This document shows, piece after piece, positions 1 through 6,397 of a stretch of DNA of 19,780 bases (its first letter is position 1; each line of letters opens with the position of its first letter). The notes beneath the pieces were generated by a model. It saw only the letters and a program-made list of their open reading frames with translations, was not told the DNA's origin and did no database searches. Made by a program: the position numbers and the translations under genes. Origin of the DNA: Salinibacterium sp. (lineage in GTDB: Bacteria > Actinomycetota > Actinomycetes > Actinomycetales > Microbacteriaceae); contig JANXTJ010000039.1 of the NCBI GenBank assembly GCA_025352485.1, positions 1 to 19,780 of the forward strand. The letters run 5' to 3'.

Positions 1-689
1 ATATTTTGGCCGGGGATCGCGTGCTGGATGACCACGTTGTTGCCGTAACTCCCGAAGCTGGTGTCGCCGCTGTGCTCCGTAACGATGCCATCAGCGATCG
101 CGTAGATCGGAGTGCCGACGCCCGGCACGAAGTCGACCCCCTGATGAAAAGTGGAGCATCCGCGGCAGGGAGAGACGCGGGGGCCCCACCCGTCGGTGAT
201 CGGGACCGAGTACGGAAAGGGCCAACGGATATAACCCGTCGTGGGCGTAAACGAGTAGGCGCGCTTGCCGTAGGCCTCCGCCATGCGCTGCTGGTAGGAG
301 ATCACGCTGAAGCTATCGCGGCTGATTACCGAGGGGTCGGCATCGGCGGAAACAGCCATGGTCTGTGGGGCCACCGTCGCCGCTTGACCCACGGTCGCGG
401 CGTATTCCGTGCCGGTCGACGCGGATGCGAGCGGGAGCCCCTCGACGATGAAAGCATTCGCCGGTAGCGAGGTGCCCACGAGTAGCGCGCCGGCAAACAG
501 CATCGCGATCAGGGAAAGAAACTTCGAAGGACCCTTTACCCGCCGGTGCGGCGGTGCGGCCGCGGGTCGAGCCCTGCTGCTGCGACGCGGCCGCTCCCTG
601 CTGCCGCGCGCCCGCTTCGCGAGGGGCGCACGGCGCGCCTCGAGTTCACGCGCCTCCCTGCGGGTCAGGGGTTGGCCATCCGAAATCAC
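1..689 (-). CDS. M23 family metallopeptidase (LytM-type), C-terminus cut by window edge
   Basis: Translating the minus strand from a GTG at 689 gives 229 residues with no stop before the window edge. Residues 1-55 are a basic, Arg-rich cytoplasmic stretch that includes PLTRREAR. A hydrophobic segment at about 56-79 is the signal or anchor. The M23 domain starts near 150 (YIRWPFPYSVPITDGWG) and shows the first zinc ligands in FHQGVDFVPGVGTPIYAIADG (H182, D186). The second ligand motif (HLHFELH in the paralogue) lies beyond the window. M23 enzymes cleave peptidoglycan cross-bridges outside the membrane. The gene is a paralogue of the next gene (894-1712), with the same architecture and near-identical core motifs. 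A Cys pair (CRGC, 175-178) just before the zinc site is absent from the paralogue. The start is inferred: this GTG overlaps the TGA stop of a 20-codon leader ORF, and no good Shine-Dalgarno lies directly before it. Confidence 0.88.
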   Translation of the reverse strand, partial: MISDGQPLTRREARELEARRAPLAKRARGSRERPRRSSRARPAAAPPHRRVKGPSKFLSLIAMLFAGALLVGTSLPANAFIVEGLPLASASTGTEYAATVGQAATVAPQTMAVSADADPSVISRDSFSVISYQQRMAEAYGKRAYSFTPTTGYIRWPFPYSVPITDGWGPRVSPCRGCSTFHQGVDFVPGVGTPIYAIADGIVTEHSGDTSFGSYGNNVVIQHAIPGQN

Positions 690-748
690 TGGCCGCCGAC
701 CGAAAAGGAGGCAGGGCACGACGCGACGCAGCGCACAGATGAACCCAT
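686..748 (-). CDS. Putative 20-aa leader peptide (uORF) overlapping the M23 start
   Basis: A minus-strand ATG at 748 is preceded by a strong Shine-Dalgarno (AGAGGAG at 760-754, 5-nt spacer). It opens a 20-codon ORF, MGSSVRCVASCPASFSVGGQ, ending in TGA at 688-686. The TGA overlaps the GTG start of the downstream M23 gene (GTGA). The reading frame differs from the M23 gene, so it is not a simple N-terminal extension. The best ribosome-binding site of the region therefore belongs to this mini-ORF, which suggests translational coupling or an attenuation-type leader with two Cys codons. The alternative is that an indel places the true M23 start here. Confidence 0.45.
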   Translation of the reverse strand: MGSSVRCVASCPASFSVGGQ

Positions 749-832
749 TAGCACTCCTCTAAAAGGTGACAAGCGATCAAGTCGCTGGCCACATCCTTCG
801 GGCGTCGAAAGCACGGCCTCAGGCGAGTGCAG

Positions 833-849
833 GTAACGTTTGTGTAAAC
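833..849 (+). promoter_or_regulatory. Direct repeat resembling an MtrA (OmpR-family) binding site
   Basis: GTAAC (833-837) and GTAAAC (844-849) form a direct repeat with an 11-bp period, about 85 nt upstream of the leader ORF of the first M23 gene. OmpR-family regulators bind tandem half-sites about one helical turn apart. Actinobacterial MtrA sites are of GTAAC-repeat type, and MtrA is known to control M23/NlpC cell-wall peptidase genes in Corynebacterium. Assigning the site to MtrA is an inference from motif and target type. Confidence 0.4.
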
Positions 850-893
850 ATTAGCTTGCCGGGGCGCTGCGTGACCAGCCGAGAATTCCGCCG

Positions 894-1712
894 CTAGTTC
901 GTCGCGTTCGCCTTCAGCCACGCAAACGGATCGACCGGGATCTTGTCGATGTGCAGCTCAAAGTGCAGGTGGGCCCCAGAAGCCGTACCGGTGTCCCCCA
1001 CCAGGCCGATGAAGTCTCCGACCTTGATCGCATCGCCAACCTTGAGCGGGCTCGACCCGTACTGCATGTGCGCGTAGACGCTATCGATATTGTTGCCCTG
1101 AATCTCGTGGTGGATCATCACGTTATTGCCCAGGCCGCCGGTCTCCTCCTGGTGGAAAGTGACCACCCCGTCGGCGATCGCAAAGATCGCGGTGCCGACA
1201 CCGGGCACGAAATCGACCCCGTTATGCATCGGCCGGCCCGAGATGGCGGCCGATCGCATGCCGAAGCCGTCGGTGATCGGAACCGTATAGGGGAACGGCC
1301 AGCGCACGGCACCGGTCGTTGCCGAAAAACTGCCGCCGTAGTTGGCAAATTTCAGACGCAACTGTTCGGCATACGAGGTGGTGTTGAAGGTGTCGCGAAC
1401 CGGCGCCACCGCCGCCACGTTATCGTCGACCGCCAGGTGCTGCAGCGGCACCTTCGCGGTCTCGACCTCTGCGGTCGTCGCCTCGGCCGCCGTCGCAGAG
1501 GCGAGGGATGCGCCGTCGGCCGCGAACAGGCTCGCGGGCACCGACCCGGCCACAACCAGCCCACCCACGGCCAGAAGCGCGGCTAAAGAGACCACCGCGG
1601 AACCCCGGGTTCGGCGCTTTTTCGGCCGATTCAGCACTGTGCGTATGGCGACAGGATCTCGCCTGGCGCGCACTTCGCGACGGGTCAGGGGAGCTCCGCC
1701 GGAAAGTGACAC
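894..1712 (-). CDS. M23 family metallopeptidase (LytM-type)
   Basis: A 272-residue exported peptidoglycan endopeptidase. Residues 1-38 are basic and carry PLTRREVRARR. Residues 39-64 are hydrophobic (signal or anchor), followed by an Ala/Thr-rich linker to about 105. The M23 domain runs from about 137 to 268. It has the complete zinc and catalytic set: H163 and D167 in MHNGVDFVPG, H215 in VYAHMQYG, and H248/H250 in GAHLHFELH. The GTG start is supported by TAAAAT at 1724-1719 exactly 6 nt upstream, an arrangement repeated in front of many genes here, which suggests a leaderless mRNA. It lies 44 nt after the inositol-monophosphatase gene and before its truncated paralogue, so the two M23 genes look like a tandem duplication that has diverged outside the catalytic core. 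Confidence 0.93.
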   Translation of the reverse strand: MSLSGGAPLTRREVRARRDPVAIRTVLNRPKKRRTRGSAVVSLAALLAVGGLVVAGSVPASLFAADGASLASATAAEATTAEVETAKVPLQHLAVDDNVAAVAPVRDTFNTTSYAEQLRLKFANYGGSFSATTGAVRWPFPYTVPITDGFGMRSAAISGRPMHNGVDFVPGVGTAIFAIADGVVTFHQEETGGLGNNVMIHHEIQGNNIDSVYAHMQYGSSPLKVGDAIKVGDFIGLVGDTGTASGAHLHFELHIDKIPVDPFAWLKANATN

Positions 1713-1718
1713 GGATCG

Positions 1719-1724
1719 ATTTTA
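1719..1724 (-). promoter_or_regulatory. -10 box TAAAAT of leaderless M23 gene
   Basis: On the minus strand TAAAAT is followed by 6 nt (cgatcc) and the GTG at 1712. Transcription would start at or next to the start codon. No clear -35 is visible. Confidence 0.6.
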
Positions 1725-1756
1725 CCCGGCGCAGACACTTTCGGGGCACGGACGGC

Positions 1757-2557
1757 TTAAAGGCCGAGCTGCCTGAGGGTCTGCTCGAGGCGAGCCGCGA
1801 CATCCGGATGCCCGGCCAAAATGAAATCACGGCTCGGCGGGAGACCATCCAGACCGGTCACTAATGCACCCGCTTCGCGCGCGATGAGGGCTCCTGCGGC
1901 GTGATCCCACGGGTTGAGGGTGCGCTCGAAGTATGCATTCAGGCGACCGCAGGCGACGAAACTCAGGTCAAGCGACGCTGTGCCCTGACGACGAATGTCA
2001 CGCACGAGCGGCAGCAGCCCGGCCACCAGTCGCCCCTGAACGCCGCGCATCTCGGAGTCGTAGGCGAAGCCGGTGGCCACCAGGGCCTGCGAGAGATCGA
2101 CGCTCGCAGCAGCACGAATCGGCTGGTCGCCGAGAAATGCGCCACCCCCGAGGCGCGCGGTGAAGACCTCACCCAAAGCCGGGTTGACGACGCAGCCGGC
2201 CAGCGCCGTCCAGGTCAAGGGGTCGGGCTCCCCCTCGACGACCGCGATGCTCACCGCATAGTGCGGGATGCCGTACAAAAAGTTCACGGTGCCATCGATG
2301 GGATCCACGATCCAGGTCAACCCGCTCGATCCCGTCTCGGCCGCGCTTTCCTCGCCGTAAAAACCGTCATCGGGGCGCACCTCGGCGAGCGCAGCCCTGA
2401 TGAAAGCCTCCGTCTCGCGGTCGGCTTCTGTAACGATATCGACCGAGGAGGTCTTGGATGCCGCCACCGACACGCCCTCGGAACGGCGCTGTTTTGCCAG
2501 CTCACCGGCCCGCAGCGCGATGTCACGGGCGATGGTCAGCAGGTCGTTATGGGGCAC
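1757..2557 (-). CDS. Inositol monophosphatase family protein
   Basis: A 266-residue Mg-dependent phosphatase of the IMPase/SuhB fold. Visible metal and substrate motifs are DIVTEADRETE (about 40-50), the GEE pair (68-70), the signature WIVDPIDGTVNF (82-93, with D85, D88, G89 and T90), and the C-terminal NPWDHAAGALIAREAGA. Family members hydrolyse myo-inositol-1-phosphate, histidinol phosphate or related sugar phosphates; the substrate cannot be decided from sequence. In actinobacteria, inositol is used for mycothiol and phosphatidylinositol. The start is GTG at 2557, supported by TAGGCT 6 nt upstream and by the usual family N-terminus. A 17-bp palindrome abuts the -10 box. The shifted reading frame of the upstream FGE runs 22 nt into this gene; the native FGE frame stops 138 nt before it. 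Confidence 0.93.
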   Translation of the reverse strand: MPHNDLLTIARDIALRAGELAKQRRSEGVSVAASKTSSVDIVTEADRETEAFIRAALAEVRPDDGFYGEESAAETGSSGLTWIVDPIDGTVNFLYGIPHYAVSIAVVEGEPDPLTWTALAGCVVNPALGEVFTARLGGGAFLGDQPIRAAASVDLSQALVATGFAYDSEMRGVQGRLVAGLLPLVRDIRRQGTASLDLSFVACGRLNAYFERTLNPWDHAAGALIAREAGALVTGLDGLPPSRDFILAGHPDVAARLEQTLRQLGL

Positions 2558-2563
2558 TCGGTA

Positions 2564-2569
2564 AGCCTA
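2564..2569 (-). promoter_or_regulatory. -10 box TAGGCT of leaderless IMPase gene
   Basis: TAGGCT on the minus strand is followed by 6 nt (taccga) and the GTG start at 2557. It belongs to the same TANNNT-N6-start class as nine other genes in the window. Confidence 0.6.
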
Positions 2570-2570
2570 T

Positions 2571-2587
2571 GGGCGGTCGGACCGCCC
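2571..2587. promoter_or_regulatory. 17-bp perfect palindrome in the IMPase promoter spacer
   Basis: GGGCGGTC and GACCGCCC are perfect inverted copies around one central G. The element starts one base upstream of the -10 box, so it fills the spacer where a -35/-10 operator would lie. A dyad with such a short loop is a better protein-binding site than an RNA terminator, although it could also form a 6-bp stem with a 5-nt loop at the end of the FGE transcript. Confidence 0.45.
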
Positions 2588-2695
2588 CGATTCGGCCCAC
2601 CAGCGAGCCTGTCGCACCCCTTGATGCGCCTGCGCCCCTCGTGACCGTTGAACTCTCTGCCCGTCGACCGCGCCGGCCCTGGCCACCCGTTATCG

Positions 2696-3630
2696 CTAAC
2701 GAGCGCAGCGAAACCCGATATGGGTGGTGGCGGAGTCCTCGGCCTGCGGGGAGCGGGCCGCCGGCCGGTAGCGCAGGCAGTATTCCGGGCGCACAAGTGC
2801 GAGCCGCCCTTGGTGACGCGCCTCGGGATGGTGCTGCCGGGCTCTGCGCTGCCCGCCGCGCGTTGGTCAAGCGGTTCAGCTCGCGCGCTGGGCGGCTTCC
2901 CTGGGCCGCATTGGCATCCCGCCATTGAATCGAGCTGCGGCACCGCCGAGTCATGCCGAGACGAGTAGTAGTCGCTCGTCCATTCCCAGATATTTCCGAT
3001 CATGTCGACCAGCCCGAAACCGTTGGGCGCGAAAGTCCCGACCGGTGAGGTGCCGACCCAGCCCGCCGCTCCCGTGTTCAGGTAGGGAAAGCGGCCCTGC
3101 CAGGTGTTGGCCATCAGTCGGCCGTCGACGGTCGGTTTGTCGCCCCAGGCAAAATCGGTTCCCCGCCCACCGCCGTGGCAGGCGAACTCCCATTCGGCCT
3201 CGCTCGGCAGGCGCTTACCCGCCCAGCTCGAGAAGCGTTCCGCATCTTCGAATGAGACCTGCACCACCGGGTGATTTTCTTTGCCGCTGAGGTCAGATCC
3301 CTGGCCGGATGGATGACGCCACGAGGCGCCCACCTGCCAGCGCCACCACTGGCGCCAGTCGCCCAACCCGACCGGGCCATCCGTGGGCCGGAAGACCAGC
3401 GCGCCCGGCAGGAGATCCTCTACAGCCACGCCCGGGTAGTCTTTCCCGTTCAACGGTCGCTCGGCCACCGTCAGATAGCCGGTTGCGTCGACGAACTCGG
3501 CGAATTGCCGGTTGGTGACGGGATGCTCGTCCAGCTCGAAGGCCCGCACCGTGCGTTCGACGATGGGGCCTTCGTCGCTGTAGAAGCCGGTCGCTCCCAT
3601 GAGAAAACGCCCGCCCGCAATTACGATCAT
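2696..3630 (-). pseudogene. Formylglycine-generating enzyme (SUMF1/FGE family), frameshifted near the C-terminus
   Basis: FGE oxidises the Cys of C-x-P-x-R in sulfatases to formylglycine. The N-terminal part is clear: GGRFLMGATGFYSDEGP, DEHPVTNRQFAEFVDATGYLT, RLPSEAEWEFACHGGG, FGLVDMIGNIWEWTSDYY, then RVTKGGSHLCA with the first active-site Cys (codon 2793-2791). Immediately after it the frame breaks. The expected sequence PEYCLRYRPAARSPQ...TTHIGFRCAR, with the second active-site Cys (codon 2779-2777) five residues on, is encoded in another frame and ends at TAG 2698-2696. One missing C in the run at 2787-2789 explains this. Restored, the protein would be about 311 residues, normal for bacterial FGEs. 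Without repair, translation continues in a junk frame to 2536, overlapping the next gene. It lies directly downstream of a Cys-type sulfatase. Whether the lesion is real or a homopolymer sequencing error cannot be told here. Confidence 0.85.
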
Positions 3631-3636
3631 GAGCGG

Positions 3637-3663
3637 GGCATCACTGGCGAGGCATCACTGGCG
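3637..3663. repeat. 13-bp direct repeat (period 14) spanning the sulfatase stop codon
   Basis: GGCATCACTGGCG occurs at 3637-3649 and again at 3651-3663. The second copy contains the sulfatase TGA (3657-3655). The first copy lies in the 24-nt gap to the FGE ATG. It looks like a small tandem duplication at the gene junction. Confidence 0.75.
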
Positions 3664-5928
3664 CGACAGCAGGTAGGCGATCCGCGCCTGATCGTCTTCG
3701 ATGAGATCCTCACCGCTCACGTCGACGGTCACGTCGAGTAGTGTCCCGGTGAACTCGAACGGCGGCGCATATCGGGCCGATACCGAGGAACCCCCATTCC
3801 GGCCGCAGGTCAGGCCTTCCGCCAGGCTCACCAACAGGGGCACGGTGTGGGGCAAGTCGGTCTGGCCGACGAGCTCATCGTCGATGTAGAGCTGGGCCCG
3901 ACCGGGCGCACCCTTTCCGTTGGCAACGTCCGGCGCTCCGGTGGGTTCAAACTCGAACCGCAGCCGCACAGCACCGCTCGGTACCGGGCGATCAGATTCC
4001 ACGTGGAATTCTTCGATGCCGACATAGTTGTGCACGTAGTGCAATGTGCCGTCCTGCACCCAGAGCGTGTAGCCGCCGGTGTTGCCGCCGTGCGCCAGCA
4101 GAACCCCCTCGGCACCGGTCTCGGGGATGACGACCCGAGCCGTGATGCTGTGGGCACGATTCAGCACGCGAACCGCCGCATTCTCCGGAACCGCCGAGGT
4201 GTGCGGCCAGTAGACAAACGTGGTGCGGGGTGCGGCCAGCTGCGGCCGATTCACCAGGAGCCGCTGCTGGGCGCTGGCATCGATCGGGAACACCTGATAG
4301 CGCTCGGCCTCCGAGTACCACAGCGCAATCATCTCTTTCAGTTTTTCGGGATTCTGCGCGGCGACGTCATCTGTTTCCGAGAAGTCCGAGTCGACGCGGT
4401 AGAGCTCCCACGCGGTCGAATCGAGTACGTCGAGTTTTTCTTGGGTCAGCTCCATCGCCCCGAACGGCATCCCCGCCTCGGCGAACGAGGGGCCGGGCAC
4501 GGGGCAGACCGCCCGCCAGCCGTCGTGGTAGATCGCCCGATGCCCGAACATCTCGAAATACTGGGTGGTGTGCCGGGAAGCCGCTTCGGCGTCATCGAAC
4601 GAGTAGGCGAAGCTCGTTCCCTCAATGTCGGCCTGCGAATAGCCGTTGATCGCCTCCGGCGGGGTCACGCCGAGCGATTCGAGGATGGTCGGCACCATGT
4701 CGATGGCATGCGCGTATTGGCGGCGCACCTGCCCGCGGGCGCTGATGCCGGCGGGCCACTGCACGATAAACGGGTCGGTGGTGCCGCCCTGGTAGGTCTC
4801 GCGCTTCCAGCGCCGCAGCGGAGTGTCGCCAGCCCACGCCCAACCCCAGGGGTAGTGGTTGTACATCCCCGGACCGCCGAGCTCGTCGATGGCCGCCAGA
4901 TTCTCTTGGAGGTCGTCGGGCACCCAGTTGAAAAATTTGTTCTCATTGGTTGACCCGGTCGGCCCGCCTTCGGCGCTGGCCCCATTGTCCGAAATAAGCA
5001 TCACGATCGTGTTGTCGAGCTCACCAATGCGCTCAAGGAAATCGAGAAGGAGGCCGATGTGGTGGTCGGTGTGCGTGATGAAGCCCGCAAAAACCTCCAT
5101 GAACCGCGCGTAGAGGCGCTGTTCGTCGGCGCTGCAGTCGGACCACCGCTGAACATCGGGGTCATGGCCAGACAGCAGCGTGCCTTCTGGGATGATTCCC
5201 AGCTCGATCTGGCGGGCGAAAGTCTTGGCGCGATACGCCTCCCAGCCATCGTCAAACTCCCCGGCGTACGCGTCTGACCACTCCTTGGGCACATGGTGCG
5301 GGGTATGAGCCGCCCCCGTCGCAAGGTAGAGGAAGAAGGGCTTGTCCGGGTCGAGTTGTTTCAGGTCGGCGATGTAACCGATGGAGGTCTTCACCAGATC
5401 CTCGGTGAGGTGGTATCCCTCTTCGGGAGTGCTGGGCGGCTCGACTTGCTCGGTGCCGCGAACGAGCTCGGGGTAGTACTGCGAGCTGTCTCCACCGAGG
5501 AAGCCGTAAAACTTGTCGAAACCGCGACCGGTCGGCCAGCGGTCGAAGGGGCCGGCCGCGCTGGTCTGTTCCGCCGGCGACAGGTGCCACTTACCCAGCC
5601 CGAAGGTCGCGTAACCCTGCTTGCTCAGAATTTCGGACAAAAACCCGTTCTCGAACGGGATGTTACCGTTCGACCCCGGGTACCCCAACGAGATCTCGGT
5701 AATCGAGCTCATCGCGTTGGAGTGATGGTTGCGCCCGGTGAGCACGCACGAGCGGGTTGGCGAGCACAGCGCGGTGGTGTGCATGTTCGTGTAGGTGAGC
5801 CCGTTCGCCGCCAGCCGATCAAAGTTGGGCGTTCGAATCGGCGCGCCGTATGCCCCAAGCTGACCGAAGCCGACGTCGTCGAGAACCACGAAGACCACGT
5901 TTGGCGCCCCCGGCGAGGCCTTGACCAC
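3655..5928 (-). CDS. Arylsulfatase (Cys-type, formylglycine-dependent), AtsA-like
   Basis: A 757-residue alkaline-phosphatase-fold sulfatase. The signature is complete: VFVVLDDVGFGQ (13-23, metal Asp pair), ALCSPTRSCVLTGR (nucleophile Cys55 in C-x-P-x-R), GLGKWHL (K113, H115) and MLISDNGAS for the second metal cluster. It hydrolyses sulfate esters after its Cys55 is converted by FGE. The FGE gene follows 24 nt downstream in the same reading frame, so the two form an operon. There is no signal peptide, which suggests a cytoplasmic enzyme like other long actinobacterial AtsA-type proteins. The GTG at 5928 is the only start in this frame after an upstream TGA. Homology appears to continue in-frame upstream (ESTPAWPR) without a start codon, and then shifts to another frame (see 5929-6022). 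The annotated start therefore probably yields an N-terminally shortened protein with an intact catalytic domain. Confidence 0.9.
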   Translation of the reverse strand: MVKASPGAPNVVFVVLDDVGFGQLGAYGAPIRTPNFDRLAANGLTYTNMHTTALCSPTRSCVLTGRNHHSNAMSSITEISLGYPGSNGNIPFENGFLSEILSKQGYATFGLGKWHLSPAEQTSAAGPFDRWPTGRGFDKFYGFLGGDSSQYYPELVRGTEQVEPPSTPEEGYHLTEDLVKTSIGYIADLKQLDPDKPFFLYLATGAAHTPHHVPKEWSDAYAGEFDDGWEAYRAKTFARQIELGIIPEGTLLSGHDPDVQRWSDCSADEQRLYARFMEVFAGFITHTDHHIGLLLDFLERIGELDNTIVMLISDNGASAEGGPTGSTNENKFFNWVPDDLQENLAAIDELGGPGMYNHYPWGWAWAGDTPLRRWKRETYQGGTTDPFIVQWPAGISARGQVRRQYAHAIDMVPTILESLGVTPPEAINGYSQADIEGTSFAYSFDDAEAASRHTTQYFEMFGHRAIYHDGWRAVCPVPGPSFAEAGMPFGAMELTQEKLDVLDSTAWELYRVDSDFSETDDVAAQNPEKLKEMIALWYSEAERYQVFPIDASAQQRLLVNRPQLAAPRTTFVYWPHTSAVPENAAVRVLNRAHSITARVVIPETGAEGVLLAHGGNTGGYTLWVQDGTLHYVHNYVGIEEFHVESDRPVPSGAVRLRFEFEPTGAPDVANGKGAPGRAQLYIDDELVGQTDLPHTVPLLVSLAEGLTCGRNGGSSVSARYAPPFEFTGTLLDVTVDVSGEDLIEDDQARIAYLLSRQ

Positions 5929-6022
5929 CCGCGGCCAGGCCGGAGTCGATTCCGCCGGTGCGACCGATTCGGCCCGGAAACTTCTGCCCCGTTGAATACT
6001 CAGTCAGGCCTTCATCGGTCAC
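5929..6022 (-). pseudogene. Out-of-frame N-terminal segment of the arylsulfatase
   Basis: From a GTG at 6022 the minus strand reads MTDEGLTEYSTGQKFPGRIGRT, which matches the usual opening of AtsA-like sulfatases (F-G-x-I-G-R-T followed by ES-x-PxWP). The second half, AESTPAWPRVV, is in the frame of the main ORF. The switch is at about 5954-5959 and would need a 2-nt deletion or a 1-nt insertion. A second frame of 71 codons continues past the break to 5819 as non-homologous sequence. The original gene thus likely spanned 3655-6022. A GGA triplet about 9 nt before the GTG is only a weak ribosome-binding site. Confidence 0.55.
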
Positions 6023-6119
6023 AAGTAGATCCAATCATCATTGAAGAGAAACTTTTCGGGTGTGCGGGCGCGCGTAGGGCCAGCGGTCGGGTTAAAGGCC
6101 TGCTGCACCCGACAGGACA

Positions 6120-6125
6120 ATGCTA
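6120..6125 (-). promoter_or_regulatory. Possible -10 box TAGCAT for the sulfatase/FGE operon
   Basis: TAGCAT on the minus strand lies about 100 nt upstream of the original sulfatase start. It matches TANNNT, and one half (6136-6142) of an inverted repeat GTGAACC/GGTTCAC sits in the expected spacer and -35 area. No -35 consensus is visible, so this is tentative. Confidence 0.3.
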
Positions 6126-6135
6126 GTGCCGTCGT

Positions 6136-6174
6136 GTGAACCGTCCTCACGGGTTGGATCAGGCAATGGTTCAC
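6136..6174. repeat. Spaced inverted repeat GTGAACC ... GGTTCAC
   Basis: GTGAACC (6136-6142) and GGTTCAC (6168-6174) are perfect inverted copies with centres 32 bp apart, about three helical turns. The position just upstream of the presumed sulfatase promoter would suit a looping or two-site operator, but a 7-bp repeat could be chance. Confidence 0.3.
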
Positions 6175-6247
6175 GCAAGTTCAGCGCTCCTCCCGCGTAG
6201 GGATGTGATCGCCTCCCGCGCCCCGTTCCGCGGCCGCTGGTTGGCTA

Positions 6248-6269
6248 CGCCCCTGAGGTTTCAGGGGCG
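6248..6269. terminator. Perfect 9-bp GC-rich hairpin, probable terminator
   Basis: CGCCCCTGA and TCAGGGGCG pair perfectly around a GGTT loop. There is no U-run on either side, which is common for high-GC actinobacterial terminators. Its place downstream of tRNA-Tyr and upstream of the sulfatase fits a transcription barrier. Confidence 0.5.
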
Positions 6270-6319
6270 CAACTGACAACTAGCCCCTCCCGACCACAGC
6301 TACTGGCGCAACACGCAGA

Positions 6320-6346
6320 AAGTCCCCGGCCGATGGTCAGGGACTT
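6320..6346 (-). terminator. Hairpin downstream of tRNA-Tyr, probable terminator
   Basis: AAGTCCC pairs with GGGACTT, and the stem continues as GGCC/GGTC after a single c/a mismatch, giving 11 paired positions around a 3-nt loop. On the minus strand the stem is followed by TTCT, so it could end the tRNA-Tyr transcript about 50 nt after the CCA end. The same sequence may be part of an insertion-sequence end. Confidence 0.4.
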
Positions 6347-6357
6347 ACTAAGTGACA

Positions 6358-6392
6358 TGTCGCGACTCAGATGTGACCGATGTCGCGACTCG
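6358..6392. repeat. Short direct-repeat array next to the tRNA, insertion-sequence-end-like
   Basis: ATGTCGCGACTC occurs twice (6358-6369 and 6381-6392), with a related ATGTGACCG between them. The array lies immediately downstream of tRNA-Tyr. Repeated short GTC-GAC-type motifs next to a gene-free hairpin region resemble the transposase-binding ends of IS481-like elements. No transposase is present, so at most this is a remnant. The repeat is seen; the IS assignment is an inference from memory of such ends. Confidence 0.4.
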
Positions 6393-6397
6393 AAATG

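Larger units (their letters stand above)
6023..6397. other. Gene-free interval between the sulfatase and tRNA-Tyr
   Basis: No credible coding sequence is present on either strand; the ORFs crossing it are read through the tRNA or have no recognisable protein. It holds a possible promoter and inverted repeat for the sulfatase (6120-6174), a perfect 9-bp hairpin (6248-6269), a longer interrupted hairpin (6320-6346) and a short direct-repeat array next to the tRNA 3' end (6358-6392). Confidence 0.6.

Noticed and set aside
750..893. Cyclic-di-AMP (ydaO-type) riboswitch before the first M23 gene
   Set aside because: Such riboswitches precede cell-wall hydrolases in actinobacteria and the leader is long enough, but I could not match the conserved core segments; only short chance-like fragments are seen.
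951..1586. 211-codon plus-strand open frame
   Set aside because: It is antisense to the complete M23 peptidase gene.
2536..2695. C-terminal 50 residues of the uncorrected FGE frame
   Set aside because: No family similarity, Arg/Pro-rich, and overlaps the IMPase start; explained by the frameshift at 2787-2789.
3847..4953. 368-codon plus-strand open frame
   Set aside because: It is a mirror frame of the sulfatase gene and has no family features.
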